NCBI GenBank assembly: GCA_016177735.1
Contig: JACOUS010000023.1
Coordinates: 140,005-204,004 of the forward strand
Reading direction: 5' to 3'
Source of the DNA: Ignavibacteriales bacterium
GTDB taxonomy: Bacteria; Bacteroidota; Ignavibacteria; Ignavibacteriales; Melioribacteraceae
Length of the DNA stretch: 64,000 bases
Below are positions 52,017 through 60,877 of the stretch, piece by piece (positions within the stretch are counted from its first letter, which is position 1; every line of letters begins with the position of its first letter). The notes under the pieces are model-generated. The model was not told where the DNA came from. It saw only the letters and a program-made list of their open reading frames with translations, and made no database searches. The position numbers and the translations under genes were made by a program.

Positions 52017-53108
52017 TTGCTCGACGAATCATACATACAGATAGCCATCGAACTTGCTAAAAAGGGAAAAGGGAAAGTTAGTCCCAAGCCGCTTGTAGGT
52101 GCGCTTCTTGTTAAGAATGATAAAATAATCAGCGCCGCATACCGCAGTTCTCCCGAAGAAGATAGCGCAGAAATAATTGCATTGAACTGTGCAAAAGAAA
52201 ATCCCGAGGGCGCCGTACTTTACACCAATCTTGAACCATGTTGTTTTGCCGGGAAAGAAAAAGATTGCGCAGAAATTTTGATCGGCTCGAAGTTGAAGAA
52301 GATAGTAATCGGTTCTCCCAATCCTCATCCGCAATTAGGCGGCACTACAATTAAAAAACTACGTAAAGCCGGTGTAGAAATTAAAACCGGTGTGTTCGAA
52401 AAAGAATGCAATGAATTGAATAAATTTTATTTCAAACACGTTACACAATCGTTTCCATACGTTACTGTAGTAATGGCATCGACACTCGACGGAAAAATTG
52501 CAGATAAAGACGGAAATTCGAAATGGATTACGTCGGTTGAATCGAGAAGTTTTGTTCACGAGCTTCGCACCGAATATGATGCCGTGCTGGTTGGTTACAA
52601 TACAGTGAAAATGGATAACCCGCATTTAACGGTACGGCTTGTGGAAGGTAGAAATCCCAAAAGAATTATTCTCGATAGAGAATTGGAATTGAGCGCGCGC
52701 GATAATCTTGTTAAACGTAATTACGATAAAAACCTCGCGGTACTTACTTCTAAAAGTAACAAAACGAAAAAGAAAAAAGTCGATAAACTTGCCGAAGCCG
52801 GTGTTGAAATAATTTATGTGAACGAAGAAAAGAACGGCAGACTGGATCTTTCTCATGCGTTAAAGAAAATCGGTGAAAGAAATATTACTTCGCTGCTTGT
52901 GGAAGGCGGAAGAAGAATTTTTACTGAATTCCTCAATAACAAACTTGAAGACGAATTGATTGTTTTCCTCGGTCCCAAACTTCTCGGCAATGGGATTCAA
53001 CTTTCGGACGGAATGCAAATTAAAAATTTACGGAAAGCGGTGAAGTTCGGAATAAAAGATTTAGATAAAATCGGCGAAGATGCTTGCTTGAAATTGGTGA
53101 GAAGATGA
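52017..53108 (+). CDS. ribD: RibD-like riboflavin enzyme with altered deaminase zinc site
   Basis: A 363-aa RibD, normally bifunctional (deaminase then reductase) in riboflavin synthesis. The reductase half (about 145-363) is intact: VVMASTLDGKIADKDG, SKWITSVESR, DAVLVGYNTVKMDNPHLTVR and SLLVEGGRRIFTEFL. In the deaminase half the usual HAE zinc/catalytic motif reads SAE (Ser50, Ala51, Glu52), and the PCxHxGxTPPC motif reads PCCFAGKEKDC (Cys75, Cys84 kept, His replaced). The zinc site therefore lacks its His ligand and may be inactive. The start is TTG at 52017, the only start that keeps the family N-terminus (DESYIQIAIELAKKG). Confidence 0.85.
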   Translation: MLDESYIQIAIELAKKGKGKVSPKPLVGALLVKNDKIISAAYRSSPEEDSAEIIALNCAKENPEGAVLYTNLEPCCFAGKEKDCAEILIGSKLKKIVIGSPNPHPQLGGTTIKKLRKAGVEIKTGVFEKECNELNKFYFKHVTQSFPYVTVVMASTLDGKIADKDGNSKWITSVESRSFVHELRTEYDAVLVGYNTVKMDNPHLTVRLVEGRNPKRIILDRELELSARDNLVKRNYDKNLAVLTSKSNKTKKKKVDKLAEAGVEIIYVNEEKNGRLDLSHALKKIGERNITSLLVEGGRRIFTEFLNNKLEDELIVFLGPKLLGNGIQLSDGMQIKNLRKAVKFGIKDLDKIGEDACLKLVRR

Positions 53109-54469
53109 AACGCACCGAACAGAAAATAATTAATTTCATCGAACAGAACAGGCTGATTGACACGGGGGACAAAATTCTTGTTGCGTTAAGCGGCGGACCC
53201 GATTCTGTTTTTGTGTTACACTTCTTTTTCAAGTACCGCAGAAAATTCGGGATCAGTCTGTTTGCCGTACACTTCAATCATCAGCTTCGCGGAAAAGAAT
53301 CCGATGCAGATGAATTGTTCTGCGAGAAAGTCTGCGAGGTATTATCGATTCCGTTTTATTCATGTTCGCTTGATGTGAAAAATTTTGCCAAAGCGAATAA
53401 ACTTTCGATAGAAGAAGCAGCGAGAAATTTACGCTATAAAAATTTGGATGAACTCGCACGAGATTTCGACTGTACAAAAATTGTAACCGCGCACAATCAA
53501 AATGATAACACAGAAACAGTGCTGCTGAATATTTTGAGCGGCACCGGCATATCCGGATTTTCAGGCATCCCGGTTAAACGCGGCAATATTATCCGCCCCT
53601 TGCTTTCCGTTACCAAAGAAGAAATTCTCGAATACCTGAAAAAAAATAGAATCCCATTCAGAATTGATTCATCAAATCTATCGGATGATTTTAAACGTAA
53701 TTACCTGCGCAATCAAATTATCCCGAAGTTGAAAGAAGGAATTAATCCGGCACTTGATAGTGCGGTGTTCCGTTCTTCAAAAAGCATTGAAAGTTTTCTT
53801 GCGCATGTTAGAAAAAAAGTAACGAGCCTTGAAAAGAAATTTGTTGTTGAACAACAAAATAAAGTATTGATAAGCCTGAAATTGTTTGATGAACCCGATG
53901 AAAACATAATCGGCGAAGTGTTGAAAAAAATCTTGCGGATAAATTTTAATCATGAATTCAGTTATAATGATTTTGTAAAAATCATTTCGTTGAATGAAAA
54001 GCAGAAAGGGAAGAGCGAAGAATTATCAAAGAATATTGTTGCGCATAAAGAAGTAGATACGATTATTATTGGAAAGAAAGAAAATTCCGGCAAAAATTCA
54101 TCAAAGAAGATAGAAGCCGGCAAAACAGTGGTGGTGAGCGGAAAAAAAATTAACGTAGAAAAAATAAAATTGTCTGAAGTTAATCTTGAACATCCGTCAA
54201 ACATCGAATACGTTGATGCGTCTGAACTAACTGATATTTTTACTTTGCGTAAATGGGAAAACGGAGATAAGTTTATTCCGCTCGGAATGAAAGGAACGAA
54301 AAAGGTATCTGATTTTCTGACCGACCAAAAAATTCAATCGGCTGAAAAGAAAAATCAATTGGTTTTGCTCAACCGGAACAAAATCGTCTGGGTTGTTGGT
54401 TTAAGAATCGACGAACGTTTTAAAATTACAAAAGGAACTAAAGAAGTATATAAACTATGGATCAATTAA
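53105..54469 (+). CDS. tilS: tRNA(Ile)-lysidine synthase TilS
   Basis: A 454-aa TilS. The PP-loop SGGPDS (29-34) is followed by FAVHFNHQLRGKESDADELF, the TAHNQNDNTETVLLNILSGTGISG segment and IRPLLSVTKEEILEYLKKN. The C-terminal substrate-binding domains end with the RKWENGDKFIPLGMKGTKKV and VSDFLTDQKI blocks. It converts C34 of tRNA-Ile(CAT) to lysidine so that AUA is read as isoleucine. The ATG at 53105 overlaps the ribD TGA (ATGA). The end overlaps the hpt start by 13 nt, a familiar tilS-hpt-ftsH order. Confidence 0.95.
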   Translation: MKRTEQKIINFIEQNRLIDTGDKILVALSGGPDSVFVLHFFFKYRRKFGISLFAVHFNHQLRGKESDADELFCEKVCEVLSIPFYSCSLDVKNFAKANKLSIEEAARNLRYKNLDELARDFDCTKIVTAHNQNDNTETVLLNILSGTGISGFSGIPVKRGNIIRPLLSVTKEEILEYLKKNRIPFRIDSSNLSDDFKRNYLRNQIIPKLKEGINPALDSAVFRSSKSIESFLAHVRKKVTSLEKKFVVEQQNKVLISLKLFDEPDENIIGEVLKKILRINFNHEFSYNDFVKIISLNEKQKGKSEELSKNIVAHKEVDTIIIGKKENSGKNSSKKIEAGKTVVVSGKKINVEKIKLSEVNLEHPSNIEYVDASELTDIFTLRKWENGDKFIPLGMKGTKKVSDFLTDQKIQSAEKKNQLVLLNRNKIVWVVGLRIDERFKITKGTKEVYKLWIN

Positions 54470-55017
54470 AAGAAACCAAAGATGAATTATGGATCGGGAC
54501 AGAAAAGTTTGTTCCGTACCTAACAGAAGAAGAGATTCAAAAGAGAACGGAAGAACTCGGCAGACAAATTTCGGAAGATTATAAAACCAAACTTCCGATC
54601 TTTATCGGTATTCTTAACGGCTCTTTCATGTTTATGTCGGATTTAATGAGGAACATCAGCATCAATTGCGAGATCGATTTTTTTAAGCTCTCAAGTTACG
54701 GCGATGCAAAAATTTCATCTGGCAAAGTGAAGTTGATAAAAGATTTAAATGCGGACATAACCGATCGGCACCTTGTAATAGTGGAAGACATAGTTGATTC
54801 GGGTCTTTCGGTAAAATATGTTGAAGAATTAATTCAAAGCCACAAGCCGGCAAGTATGAAAGTTGTGTCGCTTCTGATGAAGCCCGACAGTTTAAAATAT
54901 GACATCAAAATTGATTATATTGGCTTCAGAATTCCTAATAAATTTGTGATTGGATACGGTCTTGATTATGCTCAAAAGTATCGGAATTTGAGTTCTATAT
55001 ATGTTTTAAGCGAATAA
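54457..55017 (+). CDS. hpt: Hypoxanthine phosphoribosyltransferase
   Basis: A 186-aa phosphoribosyltransferase of the HPRT group. The PRPP-binding loop is VIVEDIVDSGLSV, preceded by FIGILNGSFMFMSDLMRNI and FFKLSSYGDA, followed by the VVSLLMKPDSLKYDI and YIGFRIPNKFVIGYGLDY segments. It salvages hypoxanthine and guanine to IMP and GMP in the cytosol. It overlaps tilS by 13 nt and is followed 17 nt later by ftsH. Confidence 0.95.
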   Translation: MDQLKETKDELWIGTEKFVPYLTEEEIQKRTEELGRQISEDYKTKLPIFIGILNGSFMFMSDLMRNISINCEIDFFKLSSYGDAKISSGKVKLIKDLNADITDRHLVIVEDIVDSGLSVKYVEELIQSHKPASMKVVSLLMKPDSLKYDIKIDYIGFRIPNKFVIGYGLDYAQKYRNLSSIYVLSE

Positions 55018-55034
55018 GGGGGAAAGATTAATAA

Positions 55035-57137
55035 ATGTCTTCTTATAGATTAAATAAACTTTTTATGGCAAAAACCGAAAAACCAAATTCAAACAAAAGT
55101 AAGAAACCTTTCGGCAGCGGATCGCAGAGACCGGACGGAGATTTTGATTGGTCGAAAATTATCCGCACTGTATTCAGCTGGGGTGCCGTAATTATTGCCG
55201 CAGTAATAATAATGCAATTTATGCGTGCCGGAACTGCCGGAGCCGCAGAAATTTCTTACGATGTGTATGAAAAATTTCTGCAGACCGGAAAAATTAGTGA
55301 GGTAAAAGTTGTTAAGTCGGATATTAATGACTACCGTTTGGAAGGAACTTTATCACAAAAAGAAAAAGTTTTCATCAACGGTGCTTTTGTAGATGTCAAA
55401 AGTTTTGCGGTTACCTTCGATCAAGCGGTTGTTCAGGATAACATAAAAATCTGGAAAGAGAAAAACATAAAATACACTTTCGTCAAAGAATCGAATGAGT
55501 GGCTTACTGTTTTGATCGGATTCATTCCGTGGATATTGATTATTGCAATCTGGATTTTATTCTTTAGAAGAATGCAAGCCGGAGCGGGCGGAACGAGAGG
55601 AATTTTTAATTTCGGAAAGAGCAAAGCCAAACTTATTTCTGAATCCGCAACAAAAGTTACTTTTAAGGATGTTGCCGGTGCTGACGAAGCCAAACAAGAA
55701 CTTGAAGAGATTATAGAATTCTTGCGCGAACCGAGTAAGTTTCAGAAACTCGGCGGAAAAATTCCGCGTGGAGTTCTTTTGCTTGGACCTCCAGGCACGG
55801 GCAAAACATTACTTGCGCGTGCTGTTGCCGGAGAAGCCGGTGTTCCGTTCTTTTCAATTTCAGGTGCCGACTTTGTTGAAATGTTTGTTGGTGTCGGTGC
55901 AAGCCGCGTGCGCGATCTTTTTGAACAAGGAAAGAGAAATGCGCCGTGTATTATTTTCATTGATGAAATTGATGCTGTGGGAAGACACAGAGGTGCCGGA
56001 CTTGGCGGCGGGCACGATGAACGCGAACAAACTTTGAATCAGCTGCTTGTTGAAATGGACGGCTTCGAACAAAACAGCGGTGTAATAATTATTGCCGCTA
56101 CCAATCGACCAGATGTTCTTGACCCGGCATTGTTACGACCCGGGCGATTCGACCGACAAGTAGTTGTTGATCGTCCCGATGTGAAAGGAAGGGAAGGAAT
56201 TCTAAAAGTTCATACAAAAAAAATTCCGCTCGATACGGATGTTGATCTCAGTGTGCTTGCAAAAGGAACTCCAGGACTTGCCGGCGCCGAATTGGCAAAC
56301 ATGGCGAATGAAGCAGCACTTCTTGCCGCAAGAAAGAATAAGAAAAAAGTTGCAATGGAAGATTTTGAGGAAGCAAAAGATAAAGTTATGATGGGAATGG
56401 AAAGAAAGAGCATGATAATTTCGGAAGAAGAAAAGAAGATTACTGCTTATCATGAAATTGGACATGTTCTTGTTGCCAAAATGCTTCCCGAAGCCGATCC
56501 GGTTCACAAAGTAACAATCATTCCTCGCGGACGTGCGCTTGGCGTTACTACTTATCTGCCGGTTGACGAGAAACATACTTACTCTAAAGATTATCTTGAA
56601 GCGATGATAACTTACGCATTGGGCGGAAGAGCGGCAGAGAAAATTATTTTCAACCGCTTTACAACCGGTGCCGGAAACGATATTGAAAAATCTACCAACA
56701 TTGCGCGCAAGATGGTTTGCGAATGGGGCATGAGCGAAATTCTTGGACCTCTTTCATACGGCACTAAAGAAGAAGAGATTTTCCTCGGAAGAGAAATAAC
56801 CAAGCGCAAAGATTACAGCGAAAGAACTGCGCAGGATATTGATGACGAGATCAAAAAAATTGTTAATGATTGCATGGTTCGTTCGGAAAATATTTTGAAG
56901 GATAATATTGAAGTGCTTCATAAATTATCGAAGGAACTTCTCGAAAGAGAAATTCTTGATGCCGACGAGATTGCTAAAATTATGAACGGGGAGGAATTAC
57001 CACCGCTGAAGAAAAACGGCTCGAACAATAAGACCGGCGCAAAAGAACCGGTACCGGATCATGTAAAAAAATTAATAGAAGAAAAACAAAATAGAGCATC
57101 AAATCAGCGCGCTGAAAAAACCGATGACAGCAACTGA
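55035..57137 (+). CDS. ftsH: ATP-dependent zinc metalloprotease FtsH
   Basis: A 700-aa FtsH. Two transmembrane helices (about 42-62 and 157-177) flank the periplasmic domain. The AAA+ domain has Walker A GPPGTGKT (251-258), Walker [10 protein letters not shown] (307-313) and the second region of homology with [20 protein letters not shown] (355-374). The protease zinc motif is HEIGH (473-477), in place of the usual HEAGH; the HExxH core is kept. It degrades misfolded membrane proteins and regulatory proteins. Start at 55035; ATG 55065 is an alternative. It overlaps the next gene by 14 nt. Confidence 0.97.
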   Translation: MSSYRLNKLFMAKTEKPNSNKSKKPFGSGSQRPDGDFDWSKIIRTVFSWGAVIIAAVIIMQFMRAGTAGAAEISYDVYEKFLQTGKISEVKVVKSDINDYRLEGTLSQKEKVFINGAFVDVKSFAVTFDQAVVQDNIKIWKEKNIKYTFVKESNEWLTVLIGFIPWILIIAIWILFFRRMQAGAGGTRGIFNFGKSKAKLISESATKVTFKDVAGADEAKQELEEIIEFLREPSKFQKLGGKIPRGVLLLGPPGTGKTLLARAVAGEAGVPFFSISGADFVEMFVGVGASRVRDLFEQGKRNAPCIIFIDEIDAVGRHRGAGLGGGHDEREQTLNQLLVEMDGFEQNSGVIIIAATNRPDVLDPALLRPGRFDRQVVVDRPDVKGREGILKVHTKKIPLDTDVDLSVLAKGTPGLAGAELANMANEAALLAARKNKKKVAMEDFEEAKDKVMMGMERKSMIISEEEKKITAYHEIGHVLVAKMLPEADPVHKVTIIPRGRALGVTTYLPVDEKHTYSKDYLEAMITYALGGRAAEKIIFNRFTTGAGNDIEKSTNIARKMVCEWGMSEILGPLSYGTKEEEIFLGREITKRKDYSERTAQDIDDEIKKIVNDCMVRSENILKDNIEVLHKLSKELLEREILDADEIAKIMNGEELPPLKKNGSNNKTGAKEPVPDHVKKLIEEKQNRASNQRAEKTDDSN

Positions 57138-57792
57138 CCGTGCAACGATAGATTATCAAAGTGAGGTTTTAAGAAAAGCCATCCATCTTTGTTCACTCTC
57201 AATTCCGATTGTTTACTATTTTATTACAAGGGAACTAGCGCTTATGCTTCTAGTTCCTTTAACTTTCCTTTCATTAATATTAGACCTCGGCAGATACTAC
57301 TTCAAACCATTCAGCAATTTCTTCTACAAATTTTTTGGGTTTCTTCTCCGCAATCACGAAAAAGACGAAAAGAAAAAAAATCTGAACGGTGCAACTTATG
57401 TTTTAATTTCAGCGGTGCTCGTTATCGTGATTTTTCCGAAAGTGTTTGTTGTTACAAGTTTCGCTGTATTGATTATTGGTGATATGTCCGCCGCACTTAT
57501 CGGAAGAAAATTCGGGCAGACACAATTTTTATTTAAAAGCCTCGAAGGTACACTGGCTTTTTTTGTTTTTTCGTGCGTCGTTGTTCTGCTTACTCCAAAA
57601 GTAGAAGGCAGTTTGACTGAATTTGTAATCGGATTTATTGCCGTAGGTGTCGGGGCAATCGCAGAGAATCTTTCCGGAAGCTGGGCAGACGATAATCTCA
57701 CAATCCCGGTTTCGATAGGGATAACAATGTGGATTTTATATGCGCTTCTTCTTCCTCATGCGGCGCTTGTATTACCGAACGTTCCGAATTAA
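57124..57792 (+). CDS. Membrane CTP-transferase/polyprenol kinase-like protein
   Basis: A 222-aa membrane protein with about six or seven helices, resembling the phosphatidate cytidylyltransferase/diacylglycerol-polyprenol (SEC59-like) kinase group. Typical segments are [17 protein letters not shown] near the N-terminus, [18 protein letters not shown] in the middle (the IGDxxAAxxGRxFG motif) and [19 protein letters not shown] near the C-terminus (DDNLTIP motif). It would phosphorylate a lipid alcohol with CTP or ATP at the inner membrane; the substrate is unknown. Its ATG lies 14 nt inside ftsH. Confidence 0.8.
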   Translation: MTATDRATIDYQSEVLRKAIHLCSLSIPIVYYFITRELALMLLVPLTFLSLILDLGRYYFKPFSNFFYKFFGFLLRNHEKDEKKKNLNGATYVLISAVLVIVIFPKVFVVTSFAVLIIGDMSAALIGRKFGQTQFLFKSLEGTLAFFVFSCVVVLLTPKVEGSLTEFVIGFIAVGVGAIAENLSGSWADDNLTIPVSIGITMWILYALLLPHAALVLPNVPN

Positions 57793-57852
57793 TGACGAAA
57801 CTAACTTCTTTGAAAAAAGTATAAACGATAAACCAAAAACTTAGTTACCCAA

Positions 57853-58950
57853 ATGATCGTAAGGAAATTTTATATCAACATTATTTTGATAACGGCACTT
57901 GCATTAATTTTTTATTCGTGCGGAAAAAATCAACTGCCGGCAGACGGGCAAGAAGACGAAATAATTGTATTTGCCGATTCAACGGAGTTTTATAATCTGG
58001 AAAATTCACTTCTTACGGTTTTCGGGAAAGTTATTTACACGCCGCAGCCGGAGAATTTATTTAATCTTACACGCAAGGACCTTTCCCAATTTGAAAAATA
58101 TAAGACAAGAAAAAATATTCTTTTTATTGCGCCGCTTAATTCGCAGACGGAAACCGGAAAATTTGTTGGCAATCTTTTGAGTGATGATGTAAAAAAAATG
58201 GTAGCCGCTGATTCTATTTCGGTGATCAACAAATACAATTTGTGGGCGGCAAATCAAATAGTTATGGTAATTACTTCTTCCGATATGGAAAAACTGAACA
58301 AAAATATTTTGAAAGAGCACGAAAATCTTTTGCACTATTTTCAGAAAGAATCGGATAAAAGGTTATTCCAAAGTCTTTACAACGAAAAATACGAACAGAA
58401 AAAAATTGAAGCGCACTTTCTAAAAAATTACGGGTGGATGATTTATGCACAAACGGATTTTTATCTTGCGCTCGATAAACCGGAAGACAAATTTGTATGG
58501 ATGCGCCGCTCGCCGGGAACAGATATGGAGCGCTGGATTTTCGTCCACTGGATTGATGATGCCTCGCCGGCTCTTTTAGACAGAGATTCTATTTACACAA
58601 TACGCAACAGACTAACACAAAAATTTTATAAATCCTCCGATGACAAAAACTATGTGGAGATATCGAACGATTATAAAACTACGGGTGAAGTAAATTTCCT
58701 GAGCAGATATGCTTTGATGACTCAAGGTTTGTGGCGCATGGACGACGGCTCGATGGGTGGACCTTTTATCAATTACACTTTTTATGATCAGCCTACAAAA
58801 AGATTGTACATGCTTGATGGGTCGGTATTTGCACCCAAGTATTACAAGAAAAAATTGATACAGCAAGTTGATGTTATTATGCAGTCCTTTATGACGGAGC
58901 GCGAAGTTAAGCCCGAGAAAAAAGAAAAACTGATGGATGAACTGGAATAA
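57853..58950 (+). CDS. DUF4837 family lipoprotein
   Basis: A 365-aa protein with a lipoprotein signal (IINIILITALALIFYSC region, Cys24 in FYSCG). The rest matches the DUF4837 family of Bacteroidota and relatives: the EIIVFADSTEFYNLENSLLT segment, APLNSQTETGKFV, WMRRSPGTDMERWIFVHW and FINYTFYDQPTKRLYMLDGS. Its function is unknown; it is expected on the periplasmic side of the envelope. It follows the lipid-kinase gene by 60 nt and ends 5 nt before a convergent gene. Confidence 0.85.
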   Translation: MIVRKFYINIILITALALIFYSCGKNQLPADGQEDEIIVFADSTEFYNLENSLLTVFGKVIYTPQPENLFNLTRKDLSQFEKYKTRKNILFIAPLNSQTETGKFVGNLLSDDVKKMVAADSISVINKYNLWAANQIVMVITSSDMEKLNKNILKEHENLLHYFQKESDKRLFQSLYNEKYEQKKIEAHFLKNYGWMIYAQTDFYLALDKPEDKFVWMRRSPGTDMERWIFVHWIDDASPALLDRDSIYTIRNRLTQKFYKSSDDKNYVEISNDYKTTGEVNFLSRYALMTQGLWRMDDGSMGGPFINYTFYDQPTKRLYMLDGSVFAPKYYKKKLIQQVDVIMQSFMTEREVKPEKKEKLMDELE

Positions 58951-58954
58951 TATT

Positions 58955-60877
58955 TTAGTTTACGATTTGCGCTAACTGTGCCGGTATTTGATATTCCGGC
59001 AAATCTTTTTTGATCTTCTCCAAATAAATTTTTGCGCGATCTATTTTATTGAATCTCAATTCGTAAGCGGCTCTTTCCGCAAGCATGTTTCCTACAACGG
59101 TGTAAATGAAGTTAGCGTACTTGCCTCTTTCTTTCGGAAAACGGATTGTGAAATTCGGAAGCGGAGCTTCGGCGTAATCATTTCCACTAACCACTTTGTA
59201 CAAAAACAAATGAGGAATCAGCTGCAAACCTTCGGGCAAAGAGAATTCGCCTCTCTGCATTTCGTTCTGCACTAATTCAAAACCGATATAATAATTTCTC
59301 TGCGGATAATTTTCCGAAATCAGTTTTGTCATTATTGTCCGGTAATATTTTTCGAGTAAGTCCGGATCGAATTTCTCGTCTCTCTCAAACGGTTTCAACG
59401 CATTCAAAAAATTATTTATGTCCGGCTCTAATTTTTCAATCACTTCGGAATGATTTGTTTTTATCTGGTTGTAATACCACGAGCGCCGGAGAAGTTCTTT
59501 ATCAATCACAGTTACATCTTTGCGGAAGTTTTCAACGTGCTGAAAATAATAAGAAGAGGAAACGAAGTAATCCCACTGATATGAAAATATGATTGAATTT
59601 TTTTCCGTGCTGTTGATTAATGATTTTGTGTAATCTTCAAAAGTGAACTGTCCGCTTTGATCAACTTTGCCGGATGTTACAACAATTGGGGTAATTACAA
59701 AAATAATTGGCACCGAAAAAAGTTGAACAAGGTTTGCACTCTTCAGGTGAAGATAGTCTGCAATTTTATAAATTCCCAACGCGGCAAAAATTGAAACAAT
59801 CATGTACGGAAGTAAAAAGTAAGAATCGATATCAACAATATCATAGTTAATTGAATAGCCGGCTGCAAATACAAATGTAACGAGGAGAGTCCAAAACATT
59901 TTCTTCGATAACTTAAAAAGTTGAAACGAGCCTACGGCTGCAAATAGCAAACTCAAATAAGAGAATTCCGCCGGCAGATTTTCCAAAAAATAAATCAACT
60001 GCCTTTTCGCGGAATCGGCAGACACGAAGAGCCAAACCTGATATTGTCTGCCCGAAACATGTCTGAAAATATTTTCCCAATTAACAGGGCTGCCCCAATT
60101 GATTGCCGGGTTTGCCGATGCGCGCAGAGGCAAGTACGAATAAAATAGAATCAATACCGGAATGAAAACGAGCAAACCGGTGCCGATTTTTTTTAATGAG
60201 CGGAGGTTAAATTTTTCTTTGTTGAAAAAAAGAATTGCAATGAAGGGAATTATGAGGAAAGTCGTCATGTGATTTGAAAAACCGAGAGCAAAAAAAAGCG
60301 CGGCGTAAATCCAATCGTTTAATTTATCTTCTTTACTGTAGTAAATTTTTATACTTGCAAAAAGAATCAAGCTGAATAAAAATGCTTGTAGAGAATAAAC
60401 TTCTACAGAGTTGGACTGCATCCAGTAGGTTTTGTTCAGTGCAAGAATAAATCCGGCTGTGATTGAAGAAATTAAAATAACAATTGAGGAAACGGGTGCG
60501 GCTGTTTCAACAATTTTCTGTTTTTTATTCTTTGATTTCTTTTCAGCGGCAAGCTCTGTTAAAATATTTGTAAGAAGCATCTGCACAGTTTTTACAAAAA
60601 ATCCAATGCCGGCAGAACACCAAATTGCGGCGAGCAAATTCGCTGAAAATATTTTTGTGAATGGAAGCGGCAGTAAAAGAAAAAGATATCCCGTAATTGT
60701 AAAAAGCGGGTAGCCGGTTGGATGAGCAATGCCAAGCGTTGATTGCACAGCGGCAAGTTCGCCGGAATCGATTTGGATTACTCCGGGTGCAATTGTGAAT
60801 AGATAAATGATAAATGAAATTACTGCAGTTAGTGGTGCAGAATATCTTTCGAGCAAGCTGATAAATTTATCCGGCAT
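58955..60877 (-). CDS. DUF2723 multi-pass membrane protein
   Basis: A 640-aa inner-membrane protein. The N-terminal DUF2723 region is unmistakable: YLFTIAPGVIQIDSGELAAV, then GIAHPTGYPLFTITGYLFLL. About ten helices fill residues 10-400, and a soluble C-terminal region of about 230 residues follows. The family resembles GT-C-type glycosyltransferases such as protein O-mannosyltransferases; the ASP in DSGE is the likely catalytic site. Substrates are unproven. The ATG at 60877 overlaps the stop of glnE by 11 nt; a TTG at 60886 is an alternative. Confidence 0.85.
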   Translation of the reverse strand: MPDKFISLLERYSAPLTAVISFIIYLFTIAPGVIQIDSGELAAVQSTLGIAHPTGYPLFTITGYLFLLLPLPFTKIFSANLLAAIWCSAGIGFFVKTVQMLLTNILTELAAEKKSKNKKQKIVETAAPVSSIVILISSITAGFILALNKTYWMQSNSVEVYSLQAFLFSLILFASIKIYYSKEDKLNDWIYAALFFALGFSNHMTTFLIIPFIAILFFNKEKFNLRSLKKIGTGLLVFIPVLILFYSYLPLRASANPAINWGSPVNWENIFRHVSGRQYQVWLFVSADSAKRQLIYFLENLPAEFSYLSLLFAAVGSFQLFKLSKKMFWTLLVTFVFAAGYSINYDIVDIDSYFLLPYMIVSIFAALGIYKIADYLHLKSANLVQLFSVPIIFVITPIVVTSGKVDQSGQFTFEDYTKSLINSTEKNSIIFSYQWDYFVSSSYYFQHVENFRKDVTVIDKELLRRSWYYNQIKTNHSEVIEKLEPDINNFLNALKPFERDEKFDPDLLEKYYRTIMTKLISENYPQRNYYIGFELVQNEMQRGEFSLPEGLQLIPHLFLYKVVSGNDYAEAPLPNFTIRFPKERGKYANFIYTVVGNMLAERAAYELRFNKIDRAKIYLEKIKKDLPEYQIPAQLAQIVN

